The translations under genes and the position numbers were made by a program. This document shows, one piece after another, positions 21,840 to 34,006 of a DNA stretch of 64,000 nucleotides; the first letter of the stretch is position 1; each line of letters opens with the position of its first letter. The stretch is taken from positions 6,448,001 to 6,512,000 of the forward strand of contig OY756970.1 in the NCBI GenBank assembly GCA_963580455.1. The letters run 5' to 3'. Origin of the DNA: Euonymus europaeus. Its lineage: Eukaryota > Streptophyta > Magnoliopsida > Celastrales > Celastraceae. Below the pieces are notes generated by a model, which saw only the letters and a program-made list of their open reading frames with translations, was not told the origin of the DNA and made no database searches.

Positions 21840-24800
21840 TTAGTTGAAGAAGAAATAATATCTGAAACCTATACTAGTAAATTTAGACATAAAATTATAA
21901 TAATAAGTGTACAATGATCAATTTTGAGGGTTTGGAATTGCTCAACTCTCTTTATGGAATATCTCTAATGGTTTTTTCCAATATAAAATGAAAGATGTTT
22001 CTTTAGCATCATTTGACTATGAAACATTTTCTAGAAGCCATGCTAGTAAATTTAGAAATGAAATAATAATAAAAAGTGGACAACAATCAATTTTTACGAT
22101 TCAGAATTGCTGAACTCTCTTTATGTAAGATCTTTTTATGGTTTTATCCAATTTGGGATGATGTTCATTTAGAATAATTTGAAAACGAAACAATCTCCGG
22201 AGCATATACTATTAAATTTAGACATAAAATAACAATAATTGTTTACAAGAATCTATTTTTAGGGTTTATAATTGATCAATTCTCTATATGGAAGATCTTT
22301 TATTGGTTTTGCACAATTTTAAAAGAAAGACGTTCCTTTAGCCTCATTTGAAAAGAAAATAATCTTCGGAGCCTATACTAACAAATTTTGACATAAAATA
22401 ACAATAAAAAATATACAACGATCAATTTAGAGGGTTTGAAATTGCTCAACTCTCTTTGTGGAAGATCTTTTAATGGTTTTGTCCGATTTAAAATGAAAGA
22501 TGTTTCTTTACCATTATTTAATAACGAATCAATCTTCGTATCCCATACTAATATATTTACAAATAAAATAATAATAAAAGGTGGACAAAGATCAATTTTT
22601 ACGGTTCAAAATTGTTCAACTCTCTATTTAAAACTTTTTAATGGTTTTATCCAATTTGTAGCCAATGTTGTTCCTTTGGCATCATTTGACAACAAAATAA
22701 TATTCTAAGCCTATACAAAAAAATGTAGACATAAAATAACAATAAATAGTGTACCACGATCAATTTTGAGGGTTCGAAATTGCACAACTCTCTTTATGGA
22801 AGATCTTTTAGTCCAATTTGGAATGAAATACGTTCATTTAGCCTCATTTGAAAAGAAAATAATCTTCGAAGCCTATACTAATAAATTTAGACATAAAATA
22901 ACAATAAAAAATATACAACGATCAATTTAGAGGGTTTGAAATTGCTCAACTCTATTTATGGAAGATCTTTTAATGGTTTTGTCGAATTTGGAGTGAAAGA
23001 GGTTCCTTTAACATTATTTGACATCGAAACAATCTCCAGAACATATACTGGTAAATTTAGACATAAAATAATAATAAAAAGTTTACAACGATCAATTTTG
23101 ATGGTTCAGAATTGCTCAACTCTTTTCATGGAATATCTTTTAATGGTTTTCTCCAAATGTAACGAAAAATGTTCCTTTAGCATAATTTGACAACGAAGCA
23201 ATTTACGAATCATTTACTAGTAAATTTAGACATAAAATAACCATAAATTGATATACCATGATCAATTTTGAGGGCTGGGAATTGGTTAACTCTTTATGTA
23301 AGACATTTTATTGATTTTGTCTAATTTTGAACGAAAGATGTTCATTTGGCATCATTTGACAATAAAAAATATTCAGAGCCTATATTTGTAAACTTAGACA
23401 TAAAATAACTATAAAAGTGTACAATGAACGATTTTGAGCGTTCATAATTGATGAACTCTCTTTATGGAAGATGTTTTATTGGGTTTGTACAATTTGAAAC
23501 GAAAGACGTTCCTTTAGCATCATTTGACAACAAAAGTATCTCCGGAACCCATACTAGTAAATTTAGACATAATATAACCAAAAACAAGTGTACCACTAGC
23601 AATTTTGAGGGTTTGGAATTGTTCAAATCTTTTTATGGAAGATGTTTTAATGGTTTTGTCTAATTTGGAATGAAAAATGTTCTTTTAGCATTATTGGACA
23701 ACGAAACAATCTCCGGAGCTTATACTGATAAATTTAGATATAAAATAACAATAAAAAGTTTACAACGATCAATTTTAACGGTTTGGAAATGCTCAACTCT
23801 CTTTATCGAATATCTTTATTGATTTTTTCTAATTTGGAACGAAAGATGTTCCTTTAGCATAATTCGATAATGGAGAAATATACGGGGCTCATACTAGTGA
23901 ATTTAGACATAAAATAACAATAAAATGCACAACAATCAATTTTTAGGGTTTGGAATTACTCAACTCTGTTTTAATAGTTTTGTACAATTTGGAACGAAAG
24001 ACGTTATTTTAGCATCATTTGAAATAGAAATAATCCTGGAGTCTATAAAAGTAAATTTAGAAAAAAAAATAACAATAAAAAGTGTACAACGATCAATTTT
24101 TAGTGTTTACAATTCCTCAATTCTGAATGGTTACAATTCCTCATACGAAAAATGTTCCTTTAGCATCATTTGACAACAAAAAAATCATTGGAGCCTTTAG
24201 TAGTAAATTTAGACATAAAATAATAATAAAAAGTGTGCCACGATCAATTTTGAAGATTTAGAATTGCTCAACTCCTTTAAAGGAATATCTTTTAATTGTT
24301 CGTCCAATTTGGAACAAAAGAGGTTCCTTTAGCTTCATTTGAAAATGAAACAATCTCCGAAGTCTATACTGGAAAATTTAGACATAAAATAACAATATAA
24401 AATTTACATCAATTTTGACGTTTCAGAAATGCTCAACTCTCTTTATAGAAAATCTTTTAACGGTTTTGTTCAATTAGAAAGAAAAGATGTTCATTTAGCA
24501 TAATTTGAAAGTAAAACAATATTCGGAGGCTATACTAGTAAATTTAGACATAAAATAACAATAAAAAGTATACCACGATTAATTTTGAGGGTTCAAAATT
24601 GCTCAACTATCTTTATGGAAGATCTTTTAATAGTTTTGTCCAATTAAAAATGAAAGATGTTTCTTTAGCATCATTTGACAACGAAACAATCTCCAAAGCT
24701 TATACTTGTAAATTTAGACATAAAGTAATGATGAAAAGTGGATAACGATCAATTTTTAAGGTTCAAAATTTTTAACCCTCTTTATGTAAGATCTTTTAAT

Positions 24801-25979
24801 GGTTTTATCCAATTTGGAGCGAAGAATGTTCCTTTGAGATCATTTGACAACAAAACAATTTTCAAAGCATATACTAATAAGTTTAGACATAAGATAACAA
24901 TAAAAAAGTGTACCACAATCAATTTTGAGGCTTCGGAATTCCTCAACTCTCACTATGGGAGATCTTTCAATGGTTTTGTCCAATTTAAAACAAAGGAGGT
25001 TGCTTTAGCATCATTTGAAAAAGAATCTATCTTTGGAGCCCACGCTAGTAAATTGAAAATAACAATAAAAACTGTACAACAACCATTTTTTAGGGTTTGG
25101 ATTTTCTCAACTCTCTTTATGAAAGATCTTTTAATGGTTTTTTCCAATTTAAAATGAAAGAGATTCCTATAGCATTATTTAACAACGAAACAATCTCCAA
25201 AGAAAGTACTAGTAAATTTGGATATAAAATAATAATAAAGGGGACAAAGATCAATTTATATGGTTTAAAATTGTTGAACTCTCTCTATAAAAGATTTTTT
25301 AATGGTTTTGTCCAATTTCAAAGGGAAGATGTTCCTTTAGCATCATTTGACAACGAAACAATCTTTTCAGCCTATACTTGTAAATTTAGATATAAAATAA
25401 TAGTACAAAAATTATAACGATCAATTTTAGTGGTTCAGAGTTGCTCGACTCTTTTTATGGAATATATTTTAATGGTTTTCTCCAATTATAACGAAAGATG
25501 TTCCTTTAGCAGAATTTGACAACGAAGCAATTTACGGAGCATATACTAGTAAACTTAGATGTAAAGTAACAATAAATTACTGTACCATGGTCAATTTTGG
25601 GGGCTCGGAATTGGTCAACTCTCTTTATGAAAGATATTTTATTAGTTTTGTCCAATTTGGAACGAAAAATATTCATTTGCCATCATTTGACAATAAAACA
25701 ATATTCGGAGCCTATATTTGTAAACTTAGATATAAATAACTATAAAAAGTGTACAACGATCAATTTTGAGGATTTTGAATTGATCAACTCTCTTTATGGA
25801 AGATGCTTTAATGGTTTTGTACAATTTTAAACGAAAGACATTCCTTTAGCATCATTTGACAATGAAAGTATCTCCAGAGCCCATACTAGTAAATTTAGAC
25901 ATAATATAACAATAAAAAGCGTACCGCTAGCAATTTTGAGGGTTCGGAATCGCTCAATTATATTTATGGAAGATGTTTT
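21840..25979 (+). repeat. Satellite subfamily A, ~168-170 bp monomers, plus orientation
   Basis: About 24-25 diverged monomers. Landmarks recurring every 167-170 bp include TTGCTCAACTCTCTTTATGG (for example 21,941 then 22,111 and 22,445), GATCTTTTAATGGTTTTGTC, GTTCCTTTAGCATCATTTG and ACTAGTAAATTTAGACATAA. Monomers differ at many positions and some are short. The pattern is that of an old array no longer well homogenised. There are no genes here; the small open frames are chance products of the repeat. It is alignable to subfamily B along the whole monomer. Confidence 0.95.
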
Positions 25980-27792
25980 TGTAATTTCTCGAACCCAATT
26001 TTTGAAAAAATGATTTTTTAAATTAAATATTTTTAACAAATATAAGATGCTATTAGAAAACTATTGGCTTGAGAATCACCTAAATCGGAGTTATATTGAA
26101 GGAGTTATGAATTTTGGAAGTTAAAAGATTTAATTAGGATTATTGAAGAGTAAAACGGTGATTTCACAAAAAATCTAGCATAAACCAGATTTTTCTGGTT
26201 TCTTCTTCTCCAGCACGTATGGAAAGAGAAAGTTTTTGAGAAATTTGGATTTTGGTTGTTTGTGGTCCGATTGAGGCGTGTGAGGTGTCGAAATGAAGCT
26301 TGTAGAGAGAGGAACAAAACCCAAGTGGAATTGTTGTCATCAAAGCACCACAGGCGTCGGAATCAGGCGACGAAAGTTGCGGTTTTGGTGACTTCCATGC
26401 TCGATTCCGGTGGAGTCTTGGAACGAGACAGGAGATAGATTTATGATTTTGAGTACAGATTCGGATAGCTAAGTTGGTATTACAGAGTCAGTCTTAGTCA
26501 GCATTTCAGGTAGGGGTTCTGTCCTATTTCTTTTTTGGGGTTTCGGGGGTTCCGTATTTGATGGACTCCTACTTGTCTATTTGTGTGAAATTCCTGGAGG
26601 TTGGGAAGTTATCTGTTTGCACTCTTATCTACTTTATTTCTGCAATTGCAACTATATTATTATTTCCTGCTATTATTGATTTTTTTTGCGCGACTTGTTG
26701 CACCCTTGTGCGCCACGTCTTATGTGGTGCCCACACTCAAAGGTGGGGCCCACGTCTTGTTTGTTTGGTATTTTGTAGAGTCCGGATAGAACTGTACTCT
26801 GGTGATTTTCTGTGATGATGCTACGAGATTATTGATGGATGATTTGTAGTGTGTGGGGCCCACATCAGGTGACCCAGCCTATTAAATGATTTATTGATGG
26901 TTCTGATCGGGTACGTACCTGGAGAACAAATTGAGGTGGGGTATATCCTAGGTGACGCTCTTCGATGTAGGCAATGCTATCGAGTACCTATATAGGCTCG
27001 ATCCTCATCCATTATGAGGAGTACCTGGACTGGGAGACACCTTGTGGGGATCAGGGTGGGTTCGGGGGAGGATTTACTGATGTTATATGGATTTGAGTTG
27101 GATTATGATTGAGTTCTAATTTGAGAGTTTTACTTGAGGATGGTTGTGGTGGAGCCTACTCCTACAGACAGATGATTTTTATGATGATTACGAAGGATTG
27201 ATTTTTCGGAGATTCTATGTCCCATCAGTGTATCACTTCATGATTTCCTTTATGCTTTCTATATTTTACAGGTTTTCATACTTATCTTTGATTTATTGAA
27301 GTTCGGTGGTACAAGAGGCTATCACCATTTGAGTTTCTGTTCATTCCACTCATACTTCTTGATTTTTACATTATGTTTGCTCTGATGATCGATATTTCTC
27401 CATATCCCTACTAAGCTTTGTGGCTCATCTCTTTTATTCACATGTTTTGCAGGTGAGATAGCCGGAGTGGATGATCAGGGCAGGGATGAGTGAGACGTGA
27501 TGGGTAGCTGCTATGGGGATGTTTGTGTCTGTCTAGTAGCTATTTCCATTTCCATTGTGTTTTGGATTTTCTGTTGTTGACACTGGTTTGATTGAAACAG
27601 TATGTCGGGATTTCTATTGGGATTTATATATATGTGTGTGTGGCTACTTTTAGAGTTTTCTTGATGATTCATAGTGGCTTGGGTAGATATTTGGTTTAAA
27701 ACCGATTCGAGGAACGGAGGGGTTCCCTGCCGGTCACGCTTCTGGGATTCATGGGTGCTCATCCGCACTAATCACGGGAGAGGGGCGAGACA
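25980..27792 (+). mobile_element. Solo LTR of family X inside satellite A
   Basis: The 1,813-bp segment starts TGTAATTTCTCGAACCC and ends GGGGCGAGACA. It is flanked by a perfect 5-bp TSD GTTTT (25,975-25,979 and 27,793-27,797), and the satellite monomer continues in phase across it. No coding domain is present, so it is a solo LTR. Its general make-up (TGTAA...GACA ends, TCAGGTAGGGGTTCT-like and CAGGTGAGATAG blocks) resembles plant Ty3/gypsy LTRs; lineage not proven. Its last ~140 bp recur at 21,695-21,839. Confidence 0.85.
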
Positions 27793-29260
27793 GTTTTAAT
27801 GGTTTTGTCTAATTTGGAACAAAATAGGTTCTTTTAGCATTATTTGACAACGAAACAATCTCTGGAGCCTATACTGGTAAATTTATATATAAATAACAAG
27901 AAAAAATTTACAACGATCAATTTTGACAATTCATAATTGCTCAACTCTCTTTATGGAATATCTTTTAATGGTTTTATCCAATTTGGAACGAAAGATGTTC
28001 CTTTAGCAGAATTAGATAACGAAGCAATCTACGAAGCCTATACTAGTAAATTTAGACATAAGAAAACAATAAAAGTGCACAACAATCAATTTTTGGGGTT
28101 TGAAATTGCTCAACTCTTTTTGTGGAAGATCTTTAGCATCATTTGAGAAAGAAACAATCCTCGGAGTCTATACAAGTAAATTTAGACAAAAAATAACAAC
28201 AAAAAGTGTACAACGATCAATTTTGAGCGTTTGGAATTGCTCAACTCTCTGAATGGTAGATTTTTTAATCGTTTTGTCTAACTTAATATGAAAAACGTTT
28301 CTTTAGTATCATTTGACAACGAAACAATCTATGAAGCCCATGACAGTAAATTTGGACATTTAGTAATAATAAAAACGGACAACGATAAATTTTTAAAGTT
28401 CAAAATTGTTCAACAGTCTCTATGAAAGATCTTTTAATGGTTTTGTCCAATTTTGAATGAAAGATGTTCCTTTAGCATCATTTGACAACAAGACAATCAT
28501 CGAATCCTTACTAGTCGAAATGAAAGTTGTTCCTTTAGGATCATTTGAAAGAGAAACAATCTCCGAAGCCTATACTATTAAATTTAGGGATAAAAATAAC
28601 AATAAAAAGTGTATAAGGATAAATTTTGAGTGTTTCAAATTGGTCAAAACTCTTTATGGAACATCTTTTAATAGTTTTGTCCAATTTAAAACGAAAGATG
28701 TTCCTTTGGCATATATTTGACAACAAAACAATCGTAGAAACATGTAATAATATATTTAGACATAAAAATAACAATAAAACATGCACCACGATCAATTTTA
28801 GGGGTTCGGAATTACTCAACTCTCTTTATGGGAAATCTTTTAATTGTTTTCTCCAATTTGCAAAGAAAGATGTTCCTTTAGCATAATTTGACAGTGAAAC
28901 AATATCCGAAGCTTACACTAGTAAATATAGACATAAAACAACAATAAAAGCATACAACAATCAATTTTCAGGGTTTAGAATTGTTTAACTCTCTTTATGT
29001 AAGATCTTTTATTGGTTTTGTCTAATTTAAAACAAAAGATGTTTATTTAGCATTAACAAAACAATTACCAAAGCCCATACTAGTAAATTTAGACATAAAA
29101 TAGTAATAAAATGCGGAAAACGATCAATTTTTGACGAGAGATCTTATAATGGTTTTATCCAATTTGGAACAAGGGATGTTCCTTTGGCATCATTTGACAA
29201 AAAAATCTTTGGAGCCTATATTAATAAATGTAGACATAATACCACAATAAAAGGTGTACA
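27793..29260 (+). repeat. Satellite subfamily A, continuation
   Basis: About 9 further monomers with the same landmarks as 21,840-25,979. Several are shortened: near 28,125-28,145 part of a monomer is missing, and near 28,500-28,545 the GTTCCTTTAG block follows after a short spacing. It ends abruptly at AAGGTGTACA (29,260), where the array turns around. Confidence 0.92.
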
Positions 29261-30108
29261 TGTATATGCTCCTTATATAGTTTTATAGCCATGAGATGAC
29301 AAACTAACATCATTCCTTCAAAATTGTACAAAATCATTAAAAGTTTTTGTATCGGGAGAGTGGAGCAATTCCAAACCATCGAAGTTGATTCGTGTACTCT
29401 TTTTATTTCAATTTTAGGTCTAAATTCATTTGTATATGCTCCTTAGATAGTTTCGTAACCATGAGATGCCAAACGAACATTTTTCGTTCGTTGAAAATTG
29501 GACAAAAACTTTAAAAGTTCGTTTATTGGGAGTGTTGAGCAATTCTGAACCTTCAATGGGGATCCGTGTATTCCTTTTATTTGAAATTAAGGTCGAAAGT
29601 TACACGTATATGCTCCTTATATAGTTTCGTAGCCAAGAGATGCCAAACGAACATCTTTCGTTCAAAATTGGACAAAACCTTTAAAAGTTCATCCATGAGG
29701 AGAGTTGAGCAATTCCAAACCATCAACGGGGATTCATGTACTCATTTTATTTCAATTTCCGAACCGTCAACGGAGATCCGTGTACTCCTTTTTTTTCAAT
29801 TTTAGGTCCTAAGTTACTCGTATATGCTCCTTATATAGTTTCGTAGCCAAGAGATGCCAAACGAACATCTTTCGTTCAAAATTGGACAAAACCTTTAAAA
29901 GTTCATCCATGGGGAGAGTTGAGCAATTCCAAACCAACAACGGGGATTCGTGTACTCCTTTTATTTCAATTTTGGGTCCAAAGTTACTCGTATATGCTCC
30001 TTTTATAGTTTCCTAGCCAAGAGATGCTAAACGAACATCTTTCGTTCAAAATTGGACAAAAACTTTAAAAGTTCATCCATGGGGAGAGTTGAGCCATTCC
30101 GAACCATC
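29261..30108 (-). repeat. Satellite subfamily B, inverted block (about 5 monomers)
   Basis: On the minus strand this reads the subfamily-B landmarks CTCAACTCTCCCCATGG, GAACGAAAGATGTTCGTTT, GGCATCTCTTGGCTACG and GGAGCATATACGAGTAAC. The sequence of monomer variants also follows that of the plus-strand B array; the variant with CCCGATAC and CTTCGATGG lies furthest from the copia element. One monomer is truncated near 29,755. It abuts subfamily A at 29,260 and the truncated copia element at 30,108. Confidence 0.93.
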
Positions 30109-30689
30109 CGGTTTAGGGTATGATGAAAATGTTCCATGTAAACAAGTTGATATGCATAATTTAAATTCTGTATTTGTATCTAAAAGTGTGCAAAATTCAG
30201 ATTTCAAAAGTACAACAAAGTGTGAATTCTCACCTCCTAACTATGTTAAATTGAATGATTTGCATGCTCCCTCTACCTCTCAAGTTCAAACAATAAAGTC
30301 TAGGACTTATCCTACTTAGAGAGAACCAAATTATTTGAAAAATAGAAGAAGATATATTGCTGGAACATCACAACCATTTAAGAAGTATAACCTGCCAAGA
30401 ACACCAACTTCTAGATACTATAGGCCTAGAGGTGATTATTATGGTCATCATGATGTAAGTTATAAAAATGCTTCTTACATGTCTTATATGCATAAAAATG
30501 ATTATGTGATGCATGCTAAGCCTAAATTCCGGCAAGTGTTTCAAAAGAATGATGTATTTTTTTGGGTTCCAAAAGGAACCAATACTAATCCCCAAGGACC
30601 CAACAAGTTGTGGGTACCTAAAACGATTTGAATTGGTGTAGGAAAGCTTTAAGTACAAGGAACCAAGAAAAGCTAGAAACAAATGGTTC
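30109..30689 (+). pseudogene. Copia gag C-terminal remnant and gag-protease linker
   Basis: The reading starts in mid-gag right at the satellite border, has a TAG at about 30,317-30,319 and goes on in the same frame. The later part is rich in Tyr, Arg and Pro (SRYYRPRGDYYGHHD) and ends WVPKGTNTNPQGPNKLWVPK before a TGA at about 30,629. WVPK-type ends are common at the gag-protease border of SIRE-like elements. The CCHC zinc knuckle expected upstream has been lost with the 5' end. Confidence 0.78.
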
Positions 30690-31307
30690 ATGGACAGCGG
30701 ATGTACAAGGCACATGACTGGAAACAGGGAGCTCTTCTCATCCTTTCAAGAATCTTCAAAAGGAGGGAGAGTCACGTTTGGAGACAATAAGAAAGGAAAG
30801 ATTCTTGGCTATGGTATTATAGGTGGTAACGTTTCTGTTCCTATCTCTAATGTATCTTTAGTTAATGATCTTGCATTTAACTTGCTGAGTGTGGCTCAAT
30901 TATGTGACAAAAATTTGGAAGTGTGTTTTGATGATAAGAAGTGTGAAGTGCTTGATAAACATGGTAGTTGCTTGCTGGTTGGTAAACGAGAAGGTGGTAT
31001 ATATGTGTTTAATCTAGACGATACTAAAAATTGCAAACTTACATGCTTGGTAGCAAATGAAAATGATGTGAACTTGTGGCATAGAAGACTAGGGCATATA
31101 GGGATTTCATCTATAGCTAAATTAATCAAAAAGAGTCTAGTTCAAGGAATTCCCTCTCTAAATTTTGACATGTTTGCTGATTGTGAGACTTGCATAAAGG
31201 GAAAGCATACTAGAGAGTCATTTAGGTCTAAAGATTACATCTCTACATCTAGGGTTCTTGAAATGATGCATATAGATCTTTTTGGGCCTAGCCGAGTTAA
31301 AGTTTAG
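30690..31307 (+). pseudogene. Copia protease and GAG-pre-integrase domain (ends in a frameshift)
   Basis: The frame opens at MDSGCTRHMTG, the copia aspartic protease active site (Asp-Ser-Gly). It proceeds through the protease body (KGGRVTFGDNKKGKILGYG) to the pre-integrase zinc-binding segment LWHRRLGHIGISSIAKLIKK with CETCIKGKHTRESF (His and Cys ligands present, about aa 131-175). After [11 protein letters not shown] a TAG ends the frame. The integrase continues in another frame a few bases on, consistent with loss of one A in the short A-run at about 31,299-31,301. The true protein would start upstream in gag. Confidence 0.9.
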
Positions 31308-33871
31308 GAGGTAGTCTATATGTGTTTGTTATAGTTGATGATTTTTCACGTTTTTGTTGGACAATATTCTTAAAACACAAAAATGAAGTTGTTCATGCAT
31401 TCTCTAAGTTGATCAAGAAACTTCAAAATGAGACTAGTCAAACAATAGTTAAAATAAGGAGTGACCATGGAGGAGAGTTTGAGAACAAGTTGTTTGATTA
31501 TCTATGTGATTATTATGGTATTAAACATGAATTTTCAGCACCTAGGACACCCCAACAAAATGGGGTAGTAGAAAGAAAGAATAGAACTTTACAAGAAATT
31601 GCTAGAACAATGCTTTGTGAATATGATCTTCCTAAGTATGTTGTGAATCGATTGAGCATTAGAAAAGGTCTAGTAAAAACACCATATGAGCTTTGGAATG
31701 GTAGGGTACCTAAAGTAGATCATTTGAGACCTTTTGGATGTAAATGTTATATGCTTAACACTAGAGAAAATCTTGATAAGTTTGATCCAAAATCTGTGTG
31801 TTGCATTCTGGTTGGTTATTCGTTGTCATCAAAAGCATATAGAGTCTATGTTCCATCATCTAGGAAAATAGAAGAGTCAATTCACATTAAGTTTATTGAA
31901 AATGAAATGGCTAGTTGTGATAAGAATATGGATGAGAGTAATCAGCCCCTAGTAAATGATGACTTAGAGGACATTCTTCCATTTAAAGAAACTAGGGAAA
32001 CTGAAAATAACATACCTCAAGTGTCTATACAAGAGCCACCCGAGTCTATGCCTACTAGAACACAAGAGGTCGAACCTTCTGGATATGAAAATGAGAACAT
32101 AAATGAAAGACCAGCACCTACTTCATGGTTACAAATCTCTAACAAAGATAAGCATCCTAAAGAATTGGTAATAGGTGACTTAAATCAAGGAGTTAGGACT
32201 AGAAGATCTCACTTGCATTCAAACTTTGCTAATATGAGTGATTATGTGCTAAGTGTTTTGACTAATTTTGATGATGCATATTTGGATGATAAACTTGCAT
32301 TCATACATGATGTGCATGATTCATATAATTTTATCTCTCAAGTAGAACCTAAATCCATAAAAGAGGCTCTAGTAGATAATGAGTGGATCAATGCTATGCA
32401 AGAAGCGTTAGGACAGTTTGAGAGAAACAAAGTTTGGGAATTAGTTCCTAAGCCTAATGACCAAACAATAATTGGAACAAAGTGGGTATTTAGGAACAAA
32501 ATGAATGAACAAGGAGTGGTGGTTAGAAACAAAGCTAGATTAGTTGCACAAGGGTACAATCAACAAGAGGGTATAGATTATGAAGAGACATTTGCCCCTG
32601 TAGCTAGGTTAGAAGCCATTAGATTGCTCATTTCATTTGCATGTCATAAGGGTTTTACTTTGTATCAAATGGATGTCAAAAGTTCCTTTCTAAATGGTTT
32701 TATCAATGAAAATATTTTTGTAAAACAACCCCTTGGTTTTGAAAACCCTAAGAAACCCGAGCATGTGTATAAGTTGTCTAAGGCTTTATATGGATTAAAA
32801 CAAGCTCCTAGAGCTTGGTATGATAGGCTTTCTTCATTTTTATTAGAAAATAATTTTCAAAGTGGTAAGGTAGATAACACTCTGTTTTTAAAAGAAAAGA
32901 ATGGACACTTACTTTTAATTCAAATTTATGTAGATGACATCATTTTTGGTTCTACCTTAGATTCTTTGGTTAAGGAATTTGAAAATTGCATGAAAAATGA
33001 ATTTGAGATGTCAATGATGGGTGAGATTAACAACTTCCTAGGGCTGCAAGTTAAACAAAGTAAGGAAGGAATATTTTTAAATCAAGCTAAATATGTGCAT
33101 GATATGTTTGTGAAGTTTGGGTTTGAAAAACTTAACCCTTCCCCCACACCCATGTCCGTTACTACTAGATTAGAAAAGGATGAGCATGAATCTGATTTTG
33201 ATGCTTCTTTATATCGTTCTATGATTGGGTCTTTGCTCTATTTGACAAGTAGTAGGCCGGATATCATGCATGCTGTATGTTTATGTGCTAGGTTTCAAAG
33301 TGCTCCTAAAGTTACTCATTATCAAGCCGTCAAAAGAATATTTAGATATCTAAAGCATACATCTAATTTTGGCTTATGGTATGATAGGCAGTCTTCATAT
33401 GAATTATATGCTTATAGTGATGCGGACTATGCTAGAAGTAGATTAGATAGAAAGAGTACCTCCGGAACTGTTCAATTTCTAGGAAACATGGTGGTTTCTT
33501 GGTTTTCCAAGAAACAAGGTTGTGTAGCGCTATCCACCACCGAGGTTGAATATATGGCCGTAGGGAGTTGTTGTGCTCAACTTCTCTATTTAAAACAACA
33601 ACTTGCTGATTATGGAGTATGTGTAGATGAGATCCCCATCTATTGTGATAATACTAGTGCGATTAGTTTATCTAAGAACCCCATTCTTCATTCAAAAGCC
33701 AAACACATTGAGATAAGACACCATTTCCTTAGGGATCATGTTTCTCAAGGTCATATTAAGGTTGAGTATATTGATACTATGAATCAAGTGGCAGATATTT
33801 TTACCAAGCCTTTAAACCAAGATAGGTTTGAGTTTCTTCGAAATCAGCTCAATATGAGATCACTTGTTTGA
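31308..33871 (+). pseudogene. Copia integrase core, reverse transcriptase and RNase H
   Basis: An open frame of about 850 codons. Integrase: [21 protein letters not shown] (catalytic Asp), [14 protein letters not shown] (catalytic Glu). After YDLPKYVV about 11 codons usual in the family (the FWAEA region) are missing in frame, so the integrase is probably defective. RT begins near aa 355 ([40 protein letters not shown]), with YVDDIIFGS at about aa 534-542. RNase H has YSDADYA (about 697), [18 protein letters not shown] and [14 protein letters not shown]. The frame ends at 33,871. RT and RNase H look intact. Confidence 0.94.
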
Positions 33872-34006
33872 TATCTTTTGCATAATTTCCAAACTAAAGG
33901 GGGAGAAATATAGGATCTTTGGTATACGTTGAGGAGGAGAGCCTAAGTTAAAGGGGAGCTTAGAAACCAAAGATAGTTATTTTCGAAATTATCAAAAGGG
34001 GGAGAA
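33872..34006 (+). other. Two polypurine tracts before the copia LTR
   Basis: AAAGGGGGAGAAAT lies at 33,896-33,909 and AAAAGGGGGAGAA at 33,994-34,006, the latter next to the LTR start TGTTGAAG. The second is the functional position for plus-strand priming. The first may be a duplicated or auxiliary tract, a layout I associate with SIRE-like elements. Confidence 0.75.

Noticed and set aside
22436..25417. Chains of 80-140-codon frames in satellite A that repeat peptides like NSLYGRSFNGFVQF
   Set aside because: The monomer is often close to a multiple of three long in neighbouring copies, so frames can run through one or two units. Frameshifting indels between monomers and no start-codon context argue against a repeat protein.
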